From contig NC_009879.1 of the NCBI RefSeq assembly GCF_000014345.1, positions 248,001 to 312,000 on the forward strand: DNA of 64,000 nt, given 5' to 3'. Shown here piece by piece: positions 9,228 to 19,489 of this stretch. How positions within the stretch are numbered: the stretch's first letter is position 1; the number at the start of each line of letters is the position of its first letter. Source of the stretch: Rickettsia canadensis str. McKiel. Its GTDB lineage: Bacteria; Pseudomonadota; Alphaproteobacteria; Rickettsiales; Rickettsiaceae. A program made the translations under genes and the position numbers. The notes beneath the pieces were generated by a model. It was not told the DNA's origin. It did no database searches and saw nothing but the letters and a program-made list of their open reading frames with translations.

Positions 9228-9399
9228 ATTATAGTTAAACAAGAAATAACAAGAAGTTAAAAAACTAGTAAGAATAATAGCAAATGTATTAATATTAACT
9301 TAAGATCTTCCCTTGCATTTTGAGCTTTTAAAAGCTTTTCCTCCTCTTCATCTACTATTAACGCAGAGGTTAAAATTTCTTTTTCTTTATTTTTCATGT
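9228..9399 (-). pseudogene. Remnant of a small unidentified protein
   Basis: An ATG near 9399 opens MKNKEKEILTSALIVDEEEE and KLLKAQNARED, then passes into a hydrophobic stretch (LILIHLLLFLLVF) and a stop. Just beyond, in another frame, LVISCLTIMEEKAAEYKLQQ follows. It looks like a small charged-plus-membrane protein broken by a frameshift. I do not recognise the family. Confidence 0.35.
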
Positions 9400-10587
9400 T
9401 TTAACTCTTAAGAATTATTTTATGAATAAAGTTTAATTCTCATTTAAGAGAAGTAATACAAATAAGTCAATGACTATAATTGTTGATTGTAATAATTAAA
9501 TTTATTTCATCTAAAAACATAATGATGTAAAGTTAAAAAGATCATTATTAAGATTTGCATTACCATTAACAACATTATGAATCAAGAAACAATAAAACTA
9601 ATAATGTAGTTAAAGCTATTTACGATGCTTATAACGTTGAAATCACAGAAGAACAAGCCATGACAAGCAGTGAAGAATTTTATCACATTTTGCCAAAAGC
9701 TTATAGAAATAAAAACTAGATTAGAAAAGGAAAAAATAATAAAACAGTATCAATTGACTTTTTTGCGAAGTTATATATAAAATCGTACCTGCAATAGCAG
9801 CAGTGCTGTTTCAGGGCTTCAAAACCTCTTGTTACCATGGTGGTATCTACACCATTAAACAAGACCATCATCAACTTTTTTATGGTTGGGGTGATGGTAA
9901 GCATGTCCAGAGTTTAGAGTATTACTTTAAACTTAAAACCTATTGTGAACTGTTGGTAACGGTTTGTTTGAACTCTCTAACCACCAAGGGTTTATGCTCT
10001 TCGTTGGTTAAAACTTAACTCAATTAAGTAACTGATAATATGACCGCTCAATTGTCTCTTTTTAGAAAACATAAACAAGAAGAATCAAAGAAAAGCTTTA
10101 AAAAGAACATAAAGTAAAAAATAGCAGAACCTTTGACCAAAGAAACCATACAAAGAATAGATGAACGCTTAGCAGTATTAGAAAAAATGTATAAAGATTC
10201 TAAGAAATAAATGTTAATTTTTTACTAGAGTAATAAAACCACAATATCAATAGGTAGGCTAATCTTATAATCGCCTAAAGATCGAGAAAGTTTTACCAAC
10301 AACTTTTTCAAGCCTGTTAGAAAATCCAAGGTCTAATCTCACAAGTAATAAATATGAAAGATGGTTTATATTAAATCGGTTTTTCATTTAGGAAATGTAG
10401 CTATTCAAACTATAATATAAATACTGGTGGGGAGCTTCGAACATTATGTGAACTGTTTGTCAGGAGTTCAGGTTAGCTTTGATTCAGACAGTGTTTTAAT
10501 TCTTGTTATGCTTTAATTTAACACTAATGGTATGGCTTATTACCATATGGACATTTAATATAAAGCAAACTATTATTTGATTATAGG
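9400..10587. other. Decayed region with coding fragments
   Basis: No intact gene. Protein-like fragments on the plus strand include NVVKAIYDAYNVEITEEQAM followed by TSSEEFYHILPKAY (about 9598-9718) and a short frame at 10040-10210. A stretch at 9803-10018 is open in more than one frame and less AT-rich than its surroundings, but I cannot name it. The rest shows frequent stops in all frames. Confidence 0.45.
10040..10210 (+). pseudogene. Small unidentified gene interrupted by a stop
   Basis: From the ATG at 10040 the frame reads MTAQLSLFRKHKQEESKKSF to a TAA, then continues in the same frame as KIAEPLTKETIQRIDERLAV followed by LEKMYKDSKK and a final TAA. The whole would be about 56 residues, lysine-rich, with an amphipathic C-terminal helix. 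Not recognised; a single stop lesion in an otherwise open frame suggests recent loss. Confidence 0.4.
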
Positions 10588-10599
10588 TTAAAAATACAT

Positions 10600-10878
10600 T
10601 CATTCCTCTTTTGAATGGGATGAAGAAAAAATAAAATTAATAACTAGAATCATAATGTAAGTTTTGATGAATCCTAGAAAACTTTTCTTAATATAAAAAG
10701 AATAATTTTAGAAAAAATAGACCATAGTATTACTGAGCAAAGATATTTTTGTTTAGGAAAAGTTGACGATAATATTTTAGTCCGTTTTATGTTTCAAGAT
10801 AACCATATAAGAATTTTTGCAGCGGGATACCTGCAAAAAGGTAAGAGGATTTATGAGCAAGAAAACAAAACATACTAA
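10600..10878 (+). pseudogene. brnT: BrnT-type toxin relic
   Basis: The frame begins SFEWDEEKIKLITR, the hallmark FEWD..K start of BrnT ribonuclease toxins. A frameshift near 10650 moves it to NHNVSFDES, then IKRIILEKIDHSITEQRYFC, LGKVDDNILVRFMFQDNHIR and IFAAGYLQKGKRIYEQENKT, ending at TAA 10878. These are the family's conserved blocks in order. The following brnA ATG lies inside the 3' end (25 bases of overlap), the normal arrangement. The internal frameshift (and an extra stop near 10695) makes the toxin inactive. Confidence 0.8.
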
Positions 10879-11002
10879 CGGAGCAATAGGTACAGTAATA
10901 AAAGATTTTTTACCACATCCTAAAGAGTTATTATTAAAAGATGATTCAGTAAAAGTAACTATTTGGTTAAGCAAAGAAAGTATAGAATTTTTTAAAGGTT
11001 AG
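10853..11002 (+). pseudogene. brnA: BrnA-type antitoxin, truncated by a stop
   Basis: ATG at 10853 with GTAAGAGGA just upstream. The 49-codon frame reads MSKKTKHTNGAIGTVIKDFL through VKVTIWLSKESIEFFKG and ends at TAG 11000-11002. Reading through that stop gives FSYQKMVRILLGKYTKHYKD, the C-terminal part of the BrnA ribbon-helix-helix domain with its YQ..I..LL pattern. So the antitoxin lost its C-terminal helix by one nonsense change. Known BrnA proteins neutralise BrnT and repress their operon. With BrnT frameshifted, no pressure to keep BrnA remains. Confidence 0.75.
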
Positions 11003-11100
11003 GCAGCTACTACCAACTTTTCTTATCAAAAAATGGTTAGGATTTTACTAGGTAAGTATACTAAGCATTATAAAGACAATAAAAGAGAATTTTACTGAGC

Positions 11101-11192
11101 TGGCGGAGAGAGAGGGATTCGAACCCTCGATACGGTATGAACCGTATAACGGTTTAGCAAACCGTCGCCTTCAGCCACTCGGCCATCTCTCC
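11101..11192 (-). tRNA. tRNA-Ser (anticodon GCU)
   Basis: On the minus strand GGAGAGATGGCCGAGTGGC opens a class II tRNA. The anticodon loop reads GTTTGCTAAAC (GCT, for AGC/AGU serine codons). A long variable arm and the T-arm GGGTTCGAATCCC follow, and the 3' end GCCA is encoded. GGAGAGA pairs fully with TCTCTCC of the acceptor stem. 92 bases with CCA. It lies between the BrnTA relic and a long decayed gene, and appears intact. Confidence 0.97.
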
Positions 11193-11270
11193 GGTTATGG
11201 CTTAACTTTATATCATCTAAATTATAAAATTTCTAGAATTATTTTAGGATTTTTATTACTGATTTAAATA

Positions 11271-12330
11271 TTATTTATAATCATAGTTTAGTAGTTTTGA
11301 AGAAACTTTAGCCATAGGGAGCATAGTATTATAATACCAATGAATAGGTAATTCTTGCCAAGGTTCTAAATAATCAATAAAATATTCTATCACTTTAGGT
11401 TCTGTTGTATTTTCACAAATATTAACAAGTTGTGTGGTTATATGACAAATAGAATCCATATCGTCTTTATATTTATCTATCATATATTTTAAAATTTCAA
11501 TTCGTTTTTCTAAATCGAGCGAGAGAATTTAAGATTAATAATTTTACTATTTAAAGTTTTGTCGCATTATATATTAAAAAGCCGAGTTATATTATAAGAA
11601 TCAGTATTACTTGCATATTTATCCATCACATAGTTTATGGTTTTAGTTTGCTTTTCTAAATTATAAGAGAGAGCCTGAAAGCAATGATTGTGCAAAATCA
11701 TCATTATCACTACAGATGCTAAATAATATTTCTGAAGATTCTGTGCTAAGATTATTAAATAATTTTTGATATTTCACTAAAAACCTATTCCAGATTATCG
11801 CTTTAATATTTATAAAACCCTTATAGTTTTTTGGTTGACATTTTCGATCTATATTCTTGTGACAGCACCAAAAAGTTGATTTTATCTAAATTTTGATGAA
11901 AATTTTTAGATCTTCAAAATGTGTAGCTATAAAAAGGATTGTAAACTGAGTAATAAAAGAATCTACCAAATAAAATTGGTGATATTTGATAAATCTGTTA
12001 CTAGCGTGCTCTCTAGTTTTCTAATATCATTTACTATGTCACCTATATATTAAAATTCTTCTTCCGTATGATTTTAATATTTTAATCTTTCAAGGTAATA
12101 AACTTTACCTTTTACTATTTTATCTGTTATTGTATAGTTTTTAATTATAGGTTCTTCATAATTAGCAATAATATAAATTTCCGGATTAGATATATCTTTT
12201 AAATTATTTCTCAGCATATTTTTTACTATTTTTACCGTATTTTAATTTAGATAATCAAGTTCTAATATATGAGAATATTGGTAAGTAACAAACTCATACA
12301 TTTTATAAAAGGAAGAATATAGCAAGGATA
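11271..12330 (-). pseudogene. Long unidentified gene, heavily decayed
   Basis: Minus-strand coding-like pieces line up over about 1 kb: NKFVTYQYSHILELDYLN and MLRNNLKDISNPEIYIIANY, then EEPIIKNYTITDKIVKGKV near the start; YIGDIVNDIRKLESTLVTDL in the middle; MDKYASNTDSYNITRLF and finally an open 70-codon stretch (11271-11483) containing ICENTTEPKVIEYFIDYLEP then WQELPIHWYYNTML. At least six stops or frameshifts separate them. YMIDKYKDDMDSICHIT resembles the earlier VMDKYASNTDSYNIT, hinting at an internal repeat. I do not recognise the family. Helical, leucine/lysine-rich composition. Confidence 0.5.
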
Positions 12331-12562
12331 TTCACCTTTTTAAATATCGCCTCCGATCAGAAGCAATCTTCTTATTTCTTATAACACTCTTCATTTTATC
12401 TATTATTAGTATTTTCTAAAGCAACCTTCCAGCTCTTTTATTCTTTCATTTAGATAGCTTTTTCAATTAAAATTCTAATTGCTTAAAAAACTAAAACTAA
12501 TTTTCATATAATAATATTGAGTTAATTTAAAAGCTTGGTAAATCAGAAGTTATTAGAGAGCG

Positions 12563-13498
12563 TTATTTGTGAACATTGTCTAAAAAATGCTGTAGTTCTG
12601 ATATATTACTTAATTTAAATGGATAATCGCTTTTGCGTAGCATATTTGTTAACACATTTCCTGCTCCTATTTCTACTATATGAGTGATTTCTAGCGTATT
12701 AAATAGTTCTAGAGTTTCACGCCATCTAACTCGTCCGCATATCTGAAGAATTAAATTTTGTTTAATTTCTAGGGGATTAGTAGTAGGTTTTGCGGTATAA
12801 TTCTGAATTACCGGTATTATTGGTTTGTTAATTACTGTTTTATCAAGTGCCAGTTGCATTTTATGCTCTGCAAGTTTCATTAAGCTACAGTGAAATGGAG
12901 CACTCACTTTCAGCTTGATAGCTTTATAACCTAAATCTTTAATTATGCTGATAGCATAATCGATAGCATCTACTTTGCCGCTAATCACTATTTGCCCTTC
13001 AATGTTATCGTTGGCTATTTGGCATAAATTTATTTTGTTGATATCTTCTAATATTTGTTCAAGCTTTTGAAGCGGAATATTGATACAAGCTGCCATGCTT
13101 CCCTCACCTTCGGGACATGCTTCTTGCATAGATGTACTACGTACATGAAGTAGTTTTGCAGTATCTATAAGGCTAATACTTTCAGCAGCACAAAGAGCAC
13201 TATATTCACCTAGAGAGTGACCAGCAGCATAATCGCAAAGACTATCCAAACTTTTACCGGTTTCAGCTTTGATAGTATTTATTATTGCCATAGATACTGC
13301 CATTAATGCTGGTTGTGCGTTGGTAGTTAGTGTTAGTTCCTCAGGAGTGCTATTAAAGATTATGTCGGTAAGCTTGCGGTTGAGTGCTTCATCGATGGTT
13401 TGAAATGTTTCTTTAGCTGGTTTAAAATTATTGTAAAAATCTCTTCCCATGCCACTCAACTGTGATCCTTGGCCAGGGAAAATAAAGGCTGTTTTCAT
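12563..13498 (-). CDS. fabD: Malonyl-CoA:ACP transacylase
   Basis: 311 residues, family-typical length. FIFPGQGSQLSGMGRDFY at the N-terminus and the nucleophile elbow GHSLGEYSALCA with S95 are clear. LHVRSTSMQEACPEGEGSM holds the malonyl-binding Arg, and APFHCSLM the catalytic His. It transfers malonyl groups from CoA to acyl carrier protein for type II fatty acid synthesis in the cytoplasm. It stands alone on the minus strand between two decayed regions, with no other fab gene nearby. Confidence 0.96.
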   Translation of the reverse strand: MKTAFIFPGQGSQLSGMGRDFYNNFKPAKETFQTIDEALNRKLTDIIFNSTPEELTLTTNAQPALMAVSMAIINTIKAETGKSLDSLCDYAAGHSLGEYSALCAAESISLIDTAKLLHVRSTSMQEACPEGEGSMAACINIPLQKLEQILEDINKINLCQIANDNIEGQIVISGKVDAIDYAISIIKDLGYKAIKLKVSAPFHCSLMKLAEHKMQLALDKTVINKPIIPVIQNYTAKPTTNPLEIKQNLILQICGRVRWRETLELFNTLEITHIVEIGAGNVLTNMLRKSDYPFKLSNISELQHFLDNVHK

Positions 13499-13692
13499 AT
13501 TTTAGTCTTATTGATTGAGCTTATTAACAAATATTATGAAATTTTGAAATAGTCAAATTATTTTAAACATTTATGATTACTTTTTTCAATTGTTACGCTA
13601 GGAATATTAGCTACTATTAATTTAATCTACATTAATTATTTCAACTTAAATAATATTATTATATTATAACAAATAAATACGTAGAATAGAAT

Positions 13693-14640
13693 ATGAAATT
13701 AGGAGACTATTGTACAGAATTAGAAGACATTGCTTGTGGTCCATATCTTACTGCATTTAAGAAATTGTTTAGTAAGCTGTTATACAGTGGCAGGAACAAA
13801 GAAAAAGAGATATATTTGGATATTTATAAGGAAGTTATAGATCAGATACAAGCTAGTATTAAAATTATTGAATTAAATAAGTTGCACAGTAAAAGCTAAA
13901 ATGAAATAACCACTCCTTTTTCAAATGCAGTGGAGAAAGGTGTTAATAAATTAAAATCCGAATTTCTTCTGAAATATAAGTAAATTGATTAATTAAGATT
14001 AAAATTGAAAAACATGTAGTAATTTTCCCTAATAATGTTATTGAAACCCATAAATTAGAATTAATGCAATTAAACTGAGAATCAAAAATTTGAATTACAA
14101 AATGAGAGTATAAGCTTTAGTGAGTTTAGCAATAAAATTTAAAACGTAAAGGATAAAAATTTTGTAAAAATTAAGGCTAATATTTGTGAAATCAATACAT
14201 TGCCTGAGGAACTTAAAAAGGCTATTTATATACCCTAAGAATATAAAAAATCTATAAGTTAGCTTTTAACCATAATATTCAATTAGAAAAATTTGTAGAA
14301 TTTATCTCTAATGTGCTGAAAAATATAGTGAATTTAAGGATTACTTTTGTAGTGAAGAAAGAAACAGCTTATAAGATTTACTTTAAAGTTATTAATAAAA
14401 GTCAATTAGTTGAAAAAATTTTGAAACTCATATAAAGATAATTATGACAAAATAGAATAAAATAGTTTATGAATTACAAGCTTGTTTAGGTTTATATGAA
14501 TATAATTGCAGCATTCCTAAGTTTGATTTATTAGGGTACGATTATTATCCTAATTATGGTTATGATAATATCTTGAATATCAATTATTTAAATTTTAGAT
14601 ATAGGAGTTAAATTGAAATAAAAAATATTTAAGTTGAAAT
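13693..14640 (+). pseudogene. Unidentified gene relic with an open 5' end
   Basis: The first 68 codons from an ATG at 13693 are open (MKLGDYCTELEDIACGPYLT, then SKLLYSGRNKEKEIYLDIYK) and end at TAA 13897. Coding-like sequence continues beyond with stops and frame changes: NEITTPFSNAVEKGVNKLKS, SISFSEFSNKI, ICEINTLPEELKKAIYIP, IQLEKFVEFISNVLKNIVNL, and YELQACLGLYEYNCSIPKFD. This suggests a gene of about 300 codons, now broken. Not recognised. The 5' open part could still be expressed as a short peptide. Confidence 0.4.
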
Positions 14641-15213
14641 TATAAATAAATATTACTACTATTATGTAATTTAAACTAAATTCTGTGAAATTAATGATGT
14701 TGTAAATATCTTATATCCTTTCTTAATTAAGTATTAGTTATTTTTAATAGGACTCATTATTTCTAAAATATGAAAATATGAAAAAAACTTAAAAATTCCA
14801 GCACTGAGAATTAGTTTTTTAAAAATCTTATTTTAAATTAGATGATATAAGGATGGTTTCGCAGGAAGAGAGCTAGCAGGTGATCAAGAGTTAAGTAGTT
14901 TTTTATAGAGACAACTTAAAATACATCCTTTTTTATTTCATCTAAAAAGGATATAACAGCTTTGTATGAAGTGCTACATAATAATAAGTCTTAGGATCAA
15001 GAAGCAAATAGATTATTATATTATTTACTACCTGATCGTATAAAGAGCAAGATGCCAAAAAGAACAAAAATAGATTTAGTGAATTTTCTTTCATAGAACC
15101 TAATATATAATATAGAAGTTTGTCCACTCTTACAATTATCAATACAAGCAATCCTTGAAAGAAATTTATTATGTCTCTATAATTCATTTAATTAAATTTA
15201 AGGCTAAGTAATT
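14641..15213. other. Decayed spacer before gyrA
   Basis: No intact gene. Plus-strand fragments such as GFAGRELAGDQELSSFL (about 14853) and LYYLLPDRIKSKMPKRTKID then LVNFLS (about 15008-15100) look like gene remains but cannot be named. Stops occur in every frame. The last 30 bases are an AT-rich leader for gyrA. Confidence 0.4.
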
Positions 15214-17898
15214 GTGACTGATAAATATTCTTCTAATTTAGTACCGGTAAATATTGAAGATGAGATGAAAGTATCTTATCTTGATTATGCTATGAGCGTT
15301 ATAGTAAGTAGAGCTATACCAGATGTTCGAGACGGCTTAAAGCCGGTACATCGCAGAATTATCTATTCCATGTATGAAGCCGGTAATCATGCCAGCAAAC
15401 CTTATAGAAAATCTGCTAGAATAGTCGGTGACGTGATGGGTAAATACCATCCACACGGGGATAGTGCTATTTACGACTCATTAGTACGTATGGCACAAGA
15501 TTTTTCTTTGCGTTTACCGCTTGTAGATGGGCAGGGTAATTTCGGCTCAATGGACGGTGATGCAGCGGCGGCAATGAGGTATACTGAATCTCGAATGGCA
15601 AAGGTTTCGCATAAACTTGTGGAAGATATCGATAAAGAAACCGTTAGCTTTAATCCTAATTATGATGGTTCTGAAGAAGAGCCGTCAGTACTTCCTGCAA
15701 TGTTTCCAAATTTATTGGTTAACGGTAGTGGTGGTATTGCCGTCGGTATGGCAACTAATATCCCTCCTCATAATCTTGGTGAAGTGATTGATGCTTGTTG
15801 TTTATACATAGATAATAACGATATAGAGATTTTAGATTTACTCGAAGTCGTTAAAGGACCGGATTTTCCTACGGGTTCAATGATTTTAGGTATTAGCGGT
15901 ATTAGATCCGCATATCTTACCGGTAGAGGTAGTATCATTATGCGAGGTCGGGCCGAGATTGAGAATATAGGTAATAGCCGTCAAGCAATTATTATTACCG
16001 AAATACCTTATATGGTAAATAAAGCAAGGCTTGTTGAGAAGATCGCTGAAATGGTTAAGGAAAAACGTATAGAGGGTATAAGTGATTTACGTGATGAATC
16101 GAATAAAAACGGCGTAAGGATTTTTATTGAATTAAAAAAAGATGTAGAAGCTGAAGTAGTCTTAAATCAAATATATGCTTGTACGCAGCTTCAAACCAGT
16201 TTTGGTGTTATTATGCTTGCTCTTAAAGACGGGCTACCGAAAGTTATGAATTTGAAAGAAGTAATTGCTGCTTTCGTTAGTTTTAGGGAAGTAGTAATTA
16301 CTAACCGTACTGTATATTTGTTAAATAAAGCAAGAGATAAGGCACATATTTTATTAGGGCTAACTATTGCCGTTAGCAATATTGATGAAATAATACGTAT
16401 TATTAAAGCTTCAAATGATCCAAATACTGCTAAACAAGAAGTAATGGCACGCAAATGGAATGCATTAAATATTCTACCTCTTGTAAAGCTGGTTGACGAT
16501 AAAGCAATGCTAAACGAGCATGGTAAATGTAGCTTTACCGAAGTGCAAGCTAAGGCAGTCTTGGAAATGAGACTACAACGCCTAACTGCTATGGAGAAAA
16601 ACAAGCTTGAAGAAGATTTAAAGACCCTTGCTACGGAAATTAGCGAATACCTTAATATACTTGGTTCGCGTGAGCGTTTACTTAAAATTTTAAAAGAAGA
16701 GCTAATTAAAGTTAAAGAAGAATTTGCAACTCCTAGACTTACTTCAATTGAATTTGGTGAATTTGATAAAGATATAGAAGATTTAATTCAGCGTGAAGAA
16801 ATGGTGGTAACCGTAACGCTTGGAGGGTATATCAAGCGTGTACCCCTAAGTAGCTATCGTTCGCAAAAACGTGGAGGTAAAGGAAGATCGGGGCTTTCAA
16901 TGCGTGATGAAGATATGACCACGCAAGTTTTTGTCGGTAGCACTCATACCCCAATGTTATTTTTCTCAAATATTGGTAAGGTTTATAGTTTAAAACTGTA
17001 TAAACTGCCTTTAAGTAATCCACAAGGTAAGGGTAGACCGATGGTTAATATATTACCGCTGAAAGAAAATGAGCATATTACAAATATTATGCCGCTACCT
17101 GAAAATCAAGATGAGTGGGATAATTTAAACATTATGTTCGCAACTGCCAAGGGTAATATCAGAAGAAGCGATTTATTAGATTTCAAAAAGATTCAGTCAA
17201 ACGGTAAAATTGCTATTAGGCTTGATGAGGACGATAAATTAATTGACGTAAAACCATGTAAAGAAGACGAGCATATTTTACTTGCCACCAAAGCCGGTAA
17301 AGCTTTAAGATTTCCTGTTGAATCGCTACGTGTTATTAAAAGCCGTACTTCCGACGGTGTACGAGGTATGAAGCTCGCTGGAGATGATTCCGTAATTTCT
17401 ATGACTGTGCTTAAAGGTATTAGCAGTACAAAAGAGGATAGAGATGCTTATTTATCTGTGTCGTGGGAGCAAAGGCTTGAGATTGCTAAGGGAAAGTCAT
17501 TTAATCCTGAAGAACTTGGCGTAAGCTTAACTCTAGATTCTATTTTAGAAATGGCAAATTCCGAAGAATTCATTTTAACTGTAACTGAGAACGGTTTTGG
17601 TAAAAGAAGTTCGGCATATGGCTATAGGATTACCGATCGAGGCGGTAGTGGTATAATCAACATGGATATTAACGACAAAACTGGTTTAGTTGTTGGTGTT
17701 ATGCCGGTTAAAATGGATGATGAGTTAATGCTGATTACCAATAACGGCAAGTTAATTCGCTGTAAACTTGAGTCAGTGCGTATTACGGGACGTAATACTA
17801 GTGGTGTAATCCTGTTTAAACTAGATGATGGTGAAAAAGTTGTGTCTGTCTCTTTAATTGCTGACACTTCTGCAAGTGAAGAAGATAATGAGTTATAG
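15214..17898 (+). CDS. gyrA: DNA gyrase subunit A
   Basis: 894 residues. The start is GTG at 15214 with AAGG eleven bases upstream. The winged-helix/tower part contains the quinolone-resistance region ([18 protein letters not shown], with the usual Ser and Asp present) and the catalytic Tyr in [11 protein letters not shown]. The C-terminal beta-pinwheel carries a GyrA box (QKRGGKG), which separates GyrA from ParC. With GyrB it introduces negative supercoils. It reads alone on the plus strand; a hairpin terminator lies about 200 bases downstream. No lesions seen. Confidence 0.97.
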   Translation: MTDKYSSNLVPVNIEDEMKVSYLDYAMSVIVSRAIPDVRDGLKPVHRRIIYSMYEAGNHASKPYRKSARIVGDVMGKYHPHGDSAIYDSLVRMAQDFSLRLPLVDGQGNFGSMDGDAAAAMRYTESRMAKVSHKLVEDIDKETVSFNPNYDGSEEEPSVLPAMFPNLLVNGSGGIAVGMATNIPPHNLGEVIDACCLYIDNNDIEILDLLEVVKGPDFPTGSMILGISGIRSAYLTGRGSIIMRGRAEIENIGNSRQAIIITEIPYMVNKARLVEKIAEMVKEKRIEGISDLRDESNKNGVRIFIELKKDVEAEVVLNQIYACTQLQTSFGVIMLALKDGLPKVMNLKEVIAAFVSFREVVITNRTVYLLNKARDKAHILLGLTIAVSNIDEIIRIIKASNDPNTAKQEVMARKWNALNILPLVKLVDDKAMLNEHGKCSFTEVQAKAVLEMRLQRLTAMEKNKLEEDLKTLATEISEYLNILGSRERLLKILKEELIKVKEEFATPRLTSIEFGEFDKDIEDLIQREEMVVTVTLGGYIKRVPLSSYRSQKRGGKGRSGLSMRDEDMTTQVFVGSTHTPMLFFSNIGKVYSLKLYKLPLSNPQGKGRPMVNILPLKENEHITNIMPLPENQDEWDNLNIMFATAKGNIRRSDLLDFKKIQSNGKIAIRLDEDDKLIDVKPCKEDEHILLATKAGKALRFPVESLRVIKSRTSDGVRGMKLAGDDSVISMTVLKGISSTKEDRDAYLSVSWEQRLEIAKGKSFNPEELGVSLTLDSILEMANSEEFILTVTENGFGKRSSAYGYRITDRGGSGIINMDINDKTGLVVGVMPVKMDDELMLITNNGKLIRCKLESVRITGRNTSGVILFKLDDGEKVVSVSLIADTSASEEDNEL

Positions 17899-17953
17899 GC
17901 AGAGAATTTAGATCAGCCTGAGAGGTATAGTTGTTCCGTGGCTCGATTCACCC

Positions 17954-18069
17954 CTGTTATCCTGTGAGCTTGTAGGTTTTATTGTATGAATATACAAGTC
18001 GTCGTTATACGCTGTTATCCTGTGAGCTTGTAGGTTTTATTGTATGAATATACAAGTCGTCGTTATACG
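17954..18069 (+). repeat. Perfect tandem duplication, two 58-bp units
   Basis: The 58-base unit starting CTGTTATCCTGTGAGCTTGT occurs at 17954-18011 and again at 18012-18069 without mismatch. Each unit contains CTTGTA...TACAAG arms able to form a small hairpin. It lies downstream of the gyrA stop codon and before the terminator. Confidence 0.95.
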
Positions 18070-18103
18070 CGACTGGCAAGAGTGTTGATAATCAAGAAAA
18101 ATA

Positions 18104-18133
18104 ATAAAAAAATGCTAAAATTAGCATTTTTTT
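18104..18133 (+). terminator. Intrinsic terminator downstream of gyrA
   Basis: AATGCTAA at 18111-18118, a two-base loop, TTAGCATT at 18121-18128, followed by five further T (seven T in all with the stem's last two). A-rich sequence before the stem would also let it work on the other strand. Confidence 0.75.
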
Positions 18134-18178
18134 ACTGGATTGCTTAGTCAATTACTTTATAATTTTTCTCGTAATGAC
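18134..18178. repeat. Short spacer repeat, type C (partial)
   Basis: ACTGGATTGCTTAGTCAATT followed by TCTCGTAATGACA; the reverse of the CGTCATTGCGAG ... GGATTGCT pattern seen in full at 55105-55229. Likely a truncated palindromic element. Confidence 0.45.
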
Positions 18179-18244
18179 AAGAAAACTAATCCATGTAACA
18201 ATGTTATAATTTTTGTGTAGAAGTTATATATTGAGGGATAAATT

Positions 18245-18418
18245 ATGATATGGTTATTAATTGTGATTAGTTTAACCCTTACGGTTCTTGTTATAGGGGT
18301 AGTGTTGATGGCTGTCGGAGGAAAGTTTGATAAGAAATTTAGCTCAAAGCTAATGACTTTAAGAGTTTTTTTTCAGGCAGTCGCTATATTTTTATTGATT
18401 ATAATATATTTTTTATAA
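18245..18418 (+). CDS. Small twin-transmembrane protein
   Basis: 57 residues from ATG 18245 to TAA 18418. Two hydrophobic segments (residues about 2-22, LLIVISLTLTVLVIGVVLMA, and 39-56, VFFQAVAIFLLIIIYFL) flank a short loop GGKFDKKFSSKLMTLR. The layout, with the KLMTLRV segment before the second helix, fits the twin-transmembrane DUF2909-like family, inner-membrane proteins of unknown role. Promoter-like and ribosome-binding signals are weak (GAGGG ten bases upstream). Family assignment is tentative; reality of the gene is likely because hydrophobic pattern and frame are intact amid decayed spacer. Confidence 0.6.
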   Translation: MIWLLIVISLTLTVLVIGVVLMAVGGKFDKKFSSKLMTLRVFFQAVAIFLLIIIYFL

Positions 18419-18589
18419 CATTAATTTATAAATGCCTAAAAATACAGCTTCAACATTGCTGTTCTTGATAACAAATTTTGCAAGATTCTCTTATACTCAT
18501 GTATTAATATAAGTTCCGTTAAGCTCACTTTTAAATTTAATGTCAATACCATAATGCTTTTTACTGTAACTTAAAAAGCTACTTAATCA

Positions 18590-18797
18590 ATTTCTCTCAT
18601 TGCGTCTCGTATTTCTTTCCATTTATCTAAAATTTCTTCTAACGTAACTTATTTCACTTTTTGCTCTGCATCTTCAAAGTCTTTTAAATCTTCTAATCAG
18701 TTTCTCTAGCTTCGATAATGAAATTTTTTTCATTATACTGATCGCTAGAATATTCTTTAAGTTGTGCAGTAATTTCTTCAATATCACCCAAATGCAT
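18590..18797 (-). pseudogene. Small unidentified gene, frameshifted
   Basis: On the minus strand a strong AGGAGG (complement of 18805-18810) precedes ATG at 18797. The frame MHLGDIEEITAQLKEYSSDQ then YNEKNFIIEARETD hits a stop; in the shifted frame LEDLKDFEDAEQKVK follows, and after another stop VTLEEILDKWKEIRDAMREI. It was an acidic, coiled-coil-like protein of about 65 residues. The intact ribosome binding site with a broken frame suggests recent decay. Not recognised. Confidence 0.45.
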
Positions 18798-18961
18798 TAT
18801 TATGCCTCCTTAATTTTATGCGAGCTTTTTTATTAACTCAATAAATTATTATTATTAAGTGAGCTTATTATGCAACTATTAGATACTTTTAAGCTTGGTT
18901 TCCTTTCTTTACATTTAGGCGGTTTTATAGTACATTAAATAAAATTACTAAACTTAAAATT

Positions 18962-19489
18962 ATGTCAATATTACCGATAGTAACGGCACCGGATGAAAGG
19001 TTAAAACAGAAATCTCATAGGGTTTTAGAAGTTACCGATCAAACACGAAAATTTATGGATGATATGCTTAAAACTATGTATCATGAAGATGCTGCAGGGC
19101 TTGCTGCAGTACAAGTAGGCATATTAAAACGTATTTTAGTAATTGATATAAAAGATCATGATCCGGTAGAAAGACCAAAAGATTTTTACCCGCTTTTTAT
19201 AGTAAATCCTGATATAATAGACAAATCAGAAGAGCTAGTTACGGCTAATGAGGGATGTATTTCAGTACCGCGGCAACGTGTTGAAGTAGCACGACCAGAA
19301 TCTATAAAGATTAAGTATTTAGACTATCATAATAAGCAACAAGAGCTTGAGGCAAATGATTGGCTTGCAAGAGTTATTCAGCATGAGTATGATCATTTAG
19401 AGGGTAAACTTATGATTGATTATTTAAGTAGTCTAAAACGAGATGTGGTACTTCGTAAGCTCAAGAAACTCAAAAATAATATAGTATGA
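18962..19489 (+). CDS. def: Peptide deformylase
   Basis: 175 residues with the three metal/active-site motifs: GLAAVQVG (46-53), EGCISVP (C99) and QHEYDH (H141, H145; the HExxH motif). It removes the formyl group from nascent N-terminal Met. It overlaps fmt by 4 bases (ATGA), the classical def-fmt pair. Two motif positions differ from the usual form: GLAAVQVG has V where most bacterial enzymes have P, and EGCISVP replaces EGCLSIP. Metal ligands are intact, so an active enzyme is expected. Confidence 0.95.
   Translation: MSILPIVTAPDERLKQKSHRVLEVTDQTRKFMDDMLKTMYHEDAAGLAAVQVGILKRILVIDIKDHDPVERPKDFYPLFIVNPDIIDKSEELVTANEGCISVPRQRVEVARPESIKIKYLDYHNKQQELEANDWLARVIQHEYDHLEGKLMIDYLSSLKRDVVLRKLKKLKNNIV

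Noticed and set aside
16191..16604. Antisense open frame of 137 codons in gyrA
   Set aside because: Lies wholly within gyrA, whose frame is conserved; typical shadow.
17954..18069. Two repeated units suggesting a small CRISPR array
   Set aside because: The 58-bp units are directly adjacent with no unique spacers and no cas genes; it is a simple tandem duplication.
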